Source: Lactobacillus sp.
GTDB lineage: Bacteria > Bacillota > Bacilli > Lactobacillales > Lactobacillaceae
Direction: 5' to 3'
DNA: 64,000 nt
NCBI GenBank assembly: GCA_030530865.1
Contig: JAUMUC010000001.1
Coordinates: forward strand, 1-64,000
Part shown: positions 62,856-64,000 of the stretch, piece by piece
Layout: every line of letters begins with the position of its first letter
Position numbering within the stretch: position 1 is the stretch's first letter
Position numbers and translations under genes: made by a program
The notes under the pieces: model-generated
The model's database searches: none
Seen by the model: the letters and a program-made list of their open reading frames with translations, nothing else
What the model was told of the DNA's origin: nothing

Positions 62856-64000
62856 TTGCTAAGCACTGGTGAGATAGTCGTTAATTTGATAGCGACAGTT
62901 TTGATTTTTATGGCTGCGACTTTCTTTGTCATGGCAGAATTTGCCTTAGTGCAAACACGACCAAGTCAACTGGAAGAAATGCTCAGCAATAATACTGGAA
63001 ATCCTAAGAAGATCAAACGTGCCTTGCATATGGTACACAATTTAAATGAGTACTTATCAACAACTCAAGTTGGGACCACTTTAGTTGGGGTTATCTTGGG
63101 TTGGTTTTCAGCAGAAACATTAGCTGATTTGTGTAAGCGAGTTTTGATCTTAACTCCTTTAACTAAAGGTATTGTCAACTCAGTATCAGCTTTATTAGGG
63201 GTTATTTTGTTAACTTATTTGGAAGTGGTTTTAACAGAAATCGTTCCCAAAAACTTAACCATCAATATGCCCGTTAAAATGTTGATGCTAACTACCACGC
63301 CATTAAAGGCTTTCCACATGGCAGTTTATCCCTTTGTTTGGCTCTTAAATAAGAGTTCAAATGGCATTTTGAAGCTAATGGGAACAAGTGCTGCTGATGA
63401 AGAAAATCAAGTATATTCACAATCAGAAATTATCAAGCTTTCTCGAAACGCCGTTGTTGGTGGCTCAATGGACCTGGAAGATTTAACTTATATGGTGAGA
63501 GCCTTTGAGTTAAACGATAAGGTCGCTAGAGATATCATGACTGACCGGACCAGACTTTGTGTCCTTAATTCAACTGATACGGTTCAAACAGCACTTAACA
63601 CATACTTAAGTGAAGGTTACAGCCGTTTATTGGTGGTTAGAGATAATGATAAAGATGATGTTGCCGGTTATGTTTATGCTTACGATATTGTGCAACAAGA
63701 TCACACCAAGAAAGAAATGGCATTATCCAGAATTGTTAGAACAATTATTACTGTCCCAGAGATGATGCCAATTCAAGATATTTTGAAGTTAATGATCAAC
63801 AAGCACACACCAATTGTGTTAGTTGTTGATGAATACGGTGGAACCAGCGGTATTGTAACTGATAAAGATATCTACGAAGAATTATTCGGAACGGTAAAAG
63901 ACGAAATTGATGACGTTTCCGATGACTACATTCAAAAGGACCAAAATGGTCAAATCAGAGTTTCAGGAAAAACCACTTTATACGACTTTGAACGTTATTT
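62856..64000 (+). CDS. CNNM/CBS-domain transporter (CorC/HlyC type), truncated by the window end
   Basis: Read from TTG 62856, five bases after AAGGAG, the frame stays open to the window end (381 full codons). The N-terminal DUF21/CNNM membrane domain has FFVMAEFALVQTRPSQLEE (about 23-41) and STTQVGTTLVGVILGWFSAE. Two CBS domains follow (about 220-335), and the CorC_HlyC domain begins near the end. The family is linked to magnesium or cation export. Confidence 0.88.
   Translation, partial: MLSTGEIVVNLIATVLIFMAATFFVMAEFALVQTRPSQLEEMLSNNTGNPKKIKRALHMVHNLNEYLSTTQVGTTLVGVILGWFSAETLADLCKRVLILTPLTKGIVNSVSALLGVILLTYLEVVLTEIVPKNLTINMPVKMLMLTTTPLKAFHMAVYPFVWLLNKSSNGILKLMGTSAADEENQVYSQSEIIKLSRNAVVGGSMDLEDLTYMVRAFELNDKVARDIMTDRTRLCVLNSTDTVQTALNTYLSEGYSRLLVVRDNDKDDVAGYVYAYDIVQQDHTKKEMALSRIVRTIITVPEMMPIQDILKLMINKHTPIVLVVDEYGGTSGIVTDKDIYEELFGTVKDEIDDVSDDYIQKDQNGQIRVSGKTTLYDFERY

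Overview
The window comes from a low-GC Gram-positive bacterium and looks like chromosome of a homofermentative Lactobacillus of the acidophilus/gasseri type. Grounds for this are AT-rich DNA with strong AGGAGG-like ribosome binding sites, frequent TTG/GTG starts, fused mannose PTS IIAB, an L10 leader, two adjacent PstB proteins, a SEC10/PgrA surface protein, a lactococcin-972-like locus and a phosphoketolase. The species cannot be fixed from sequence alone. No insertion sequence, prophage or CRISPR array was seen.

Layout. 1-4.3 kb: the end of a tRNA, a lipid kinase (minus) and a mannose-family PTS operon with its ManO-type companion. 4.4-10.2 kb: rpmG-secE, then nusG, rplK and rplA. A 3.4-kb lactococcin-972-type bacteriocin locus (bacteriocin, DUF1430 permease, ATPase, small secreted protein) sits between secE and nusG. 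10.2-15.2 kb: the phosphate uptake operon pstS-C-A-B-B-phoU. 15.2-16.9 kb: L10 leader, rplJ, rplL, tadA. 16.9-17.6 kb: three tandem copies of a small-RNA module on the minus strand, with one short hydrophobic ORF on the plus strand between copies 1 and 2. 17.6-28.8 kb: SRP RNA, then a housekeeping run (dnaX, ybaB, recR, yaaL, tmk, holB, yabA, rsmI, a thioesterase, a FolT-like S component, tsaB, rimI, tsaD) and an ABC-F ATPase on the minus strand.

28.9-44.7 kb: rex, a cytosine permease/deaminase pair behind a structured leader, three paralogous multi-spanning membrane proteins on the minus strand, a DUF3290/DUF421 pair, a di/tripeptide transporter, a DUF218 protein, an unknown secreted protein, and a SEC10/PgrA surface protein with a Lys-rich tail and a long 5' leader. 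44.8-56.5 kb: transporters (OFA-type MFS, glycerol facilitator, 14-TM MFS, YkoE), a secreted nuclease, and a nitrogen cluster (glnA, two TSUP permeases, asparaginase). A small LysR/cupin/carboxymuconolactone-decarboxylase group follows. 56.5-64 kb: uridine kinase, then rpiA, a nucleoside hydrolase, a GntR regulator and phosphoketolase. Together these suggest use of nucleoside-derived pentose. A nitroreductase and a truncated CNNM/CBS protein end the window.

The candidate undescribed system is the region 16.91-17.58 kb. Three near-identical minus-strand RNAs, each with its own -10 box, two hairpins and an intrinsic terminator, surround a gene for a roughly 50-residue single-span peptide. The leader of that gene carries a hairpin resembling the invariant hairpin of the small RNAs. 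The layout resembles a type I toxin-antitoxin locus with a multiplied antisense RNA, but I recognise no known family. Many starts below were moved from the longest possible ORF to the start best placed behind a ribosome binding site; each case is explained.
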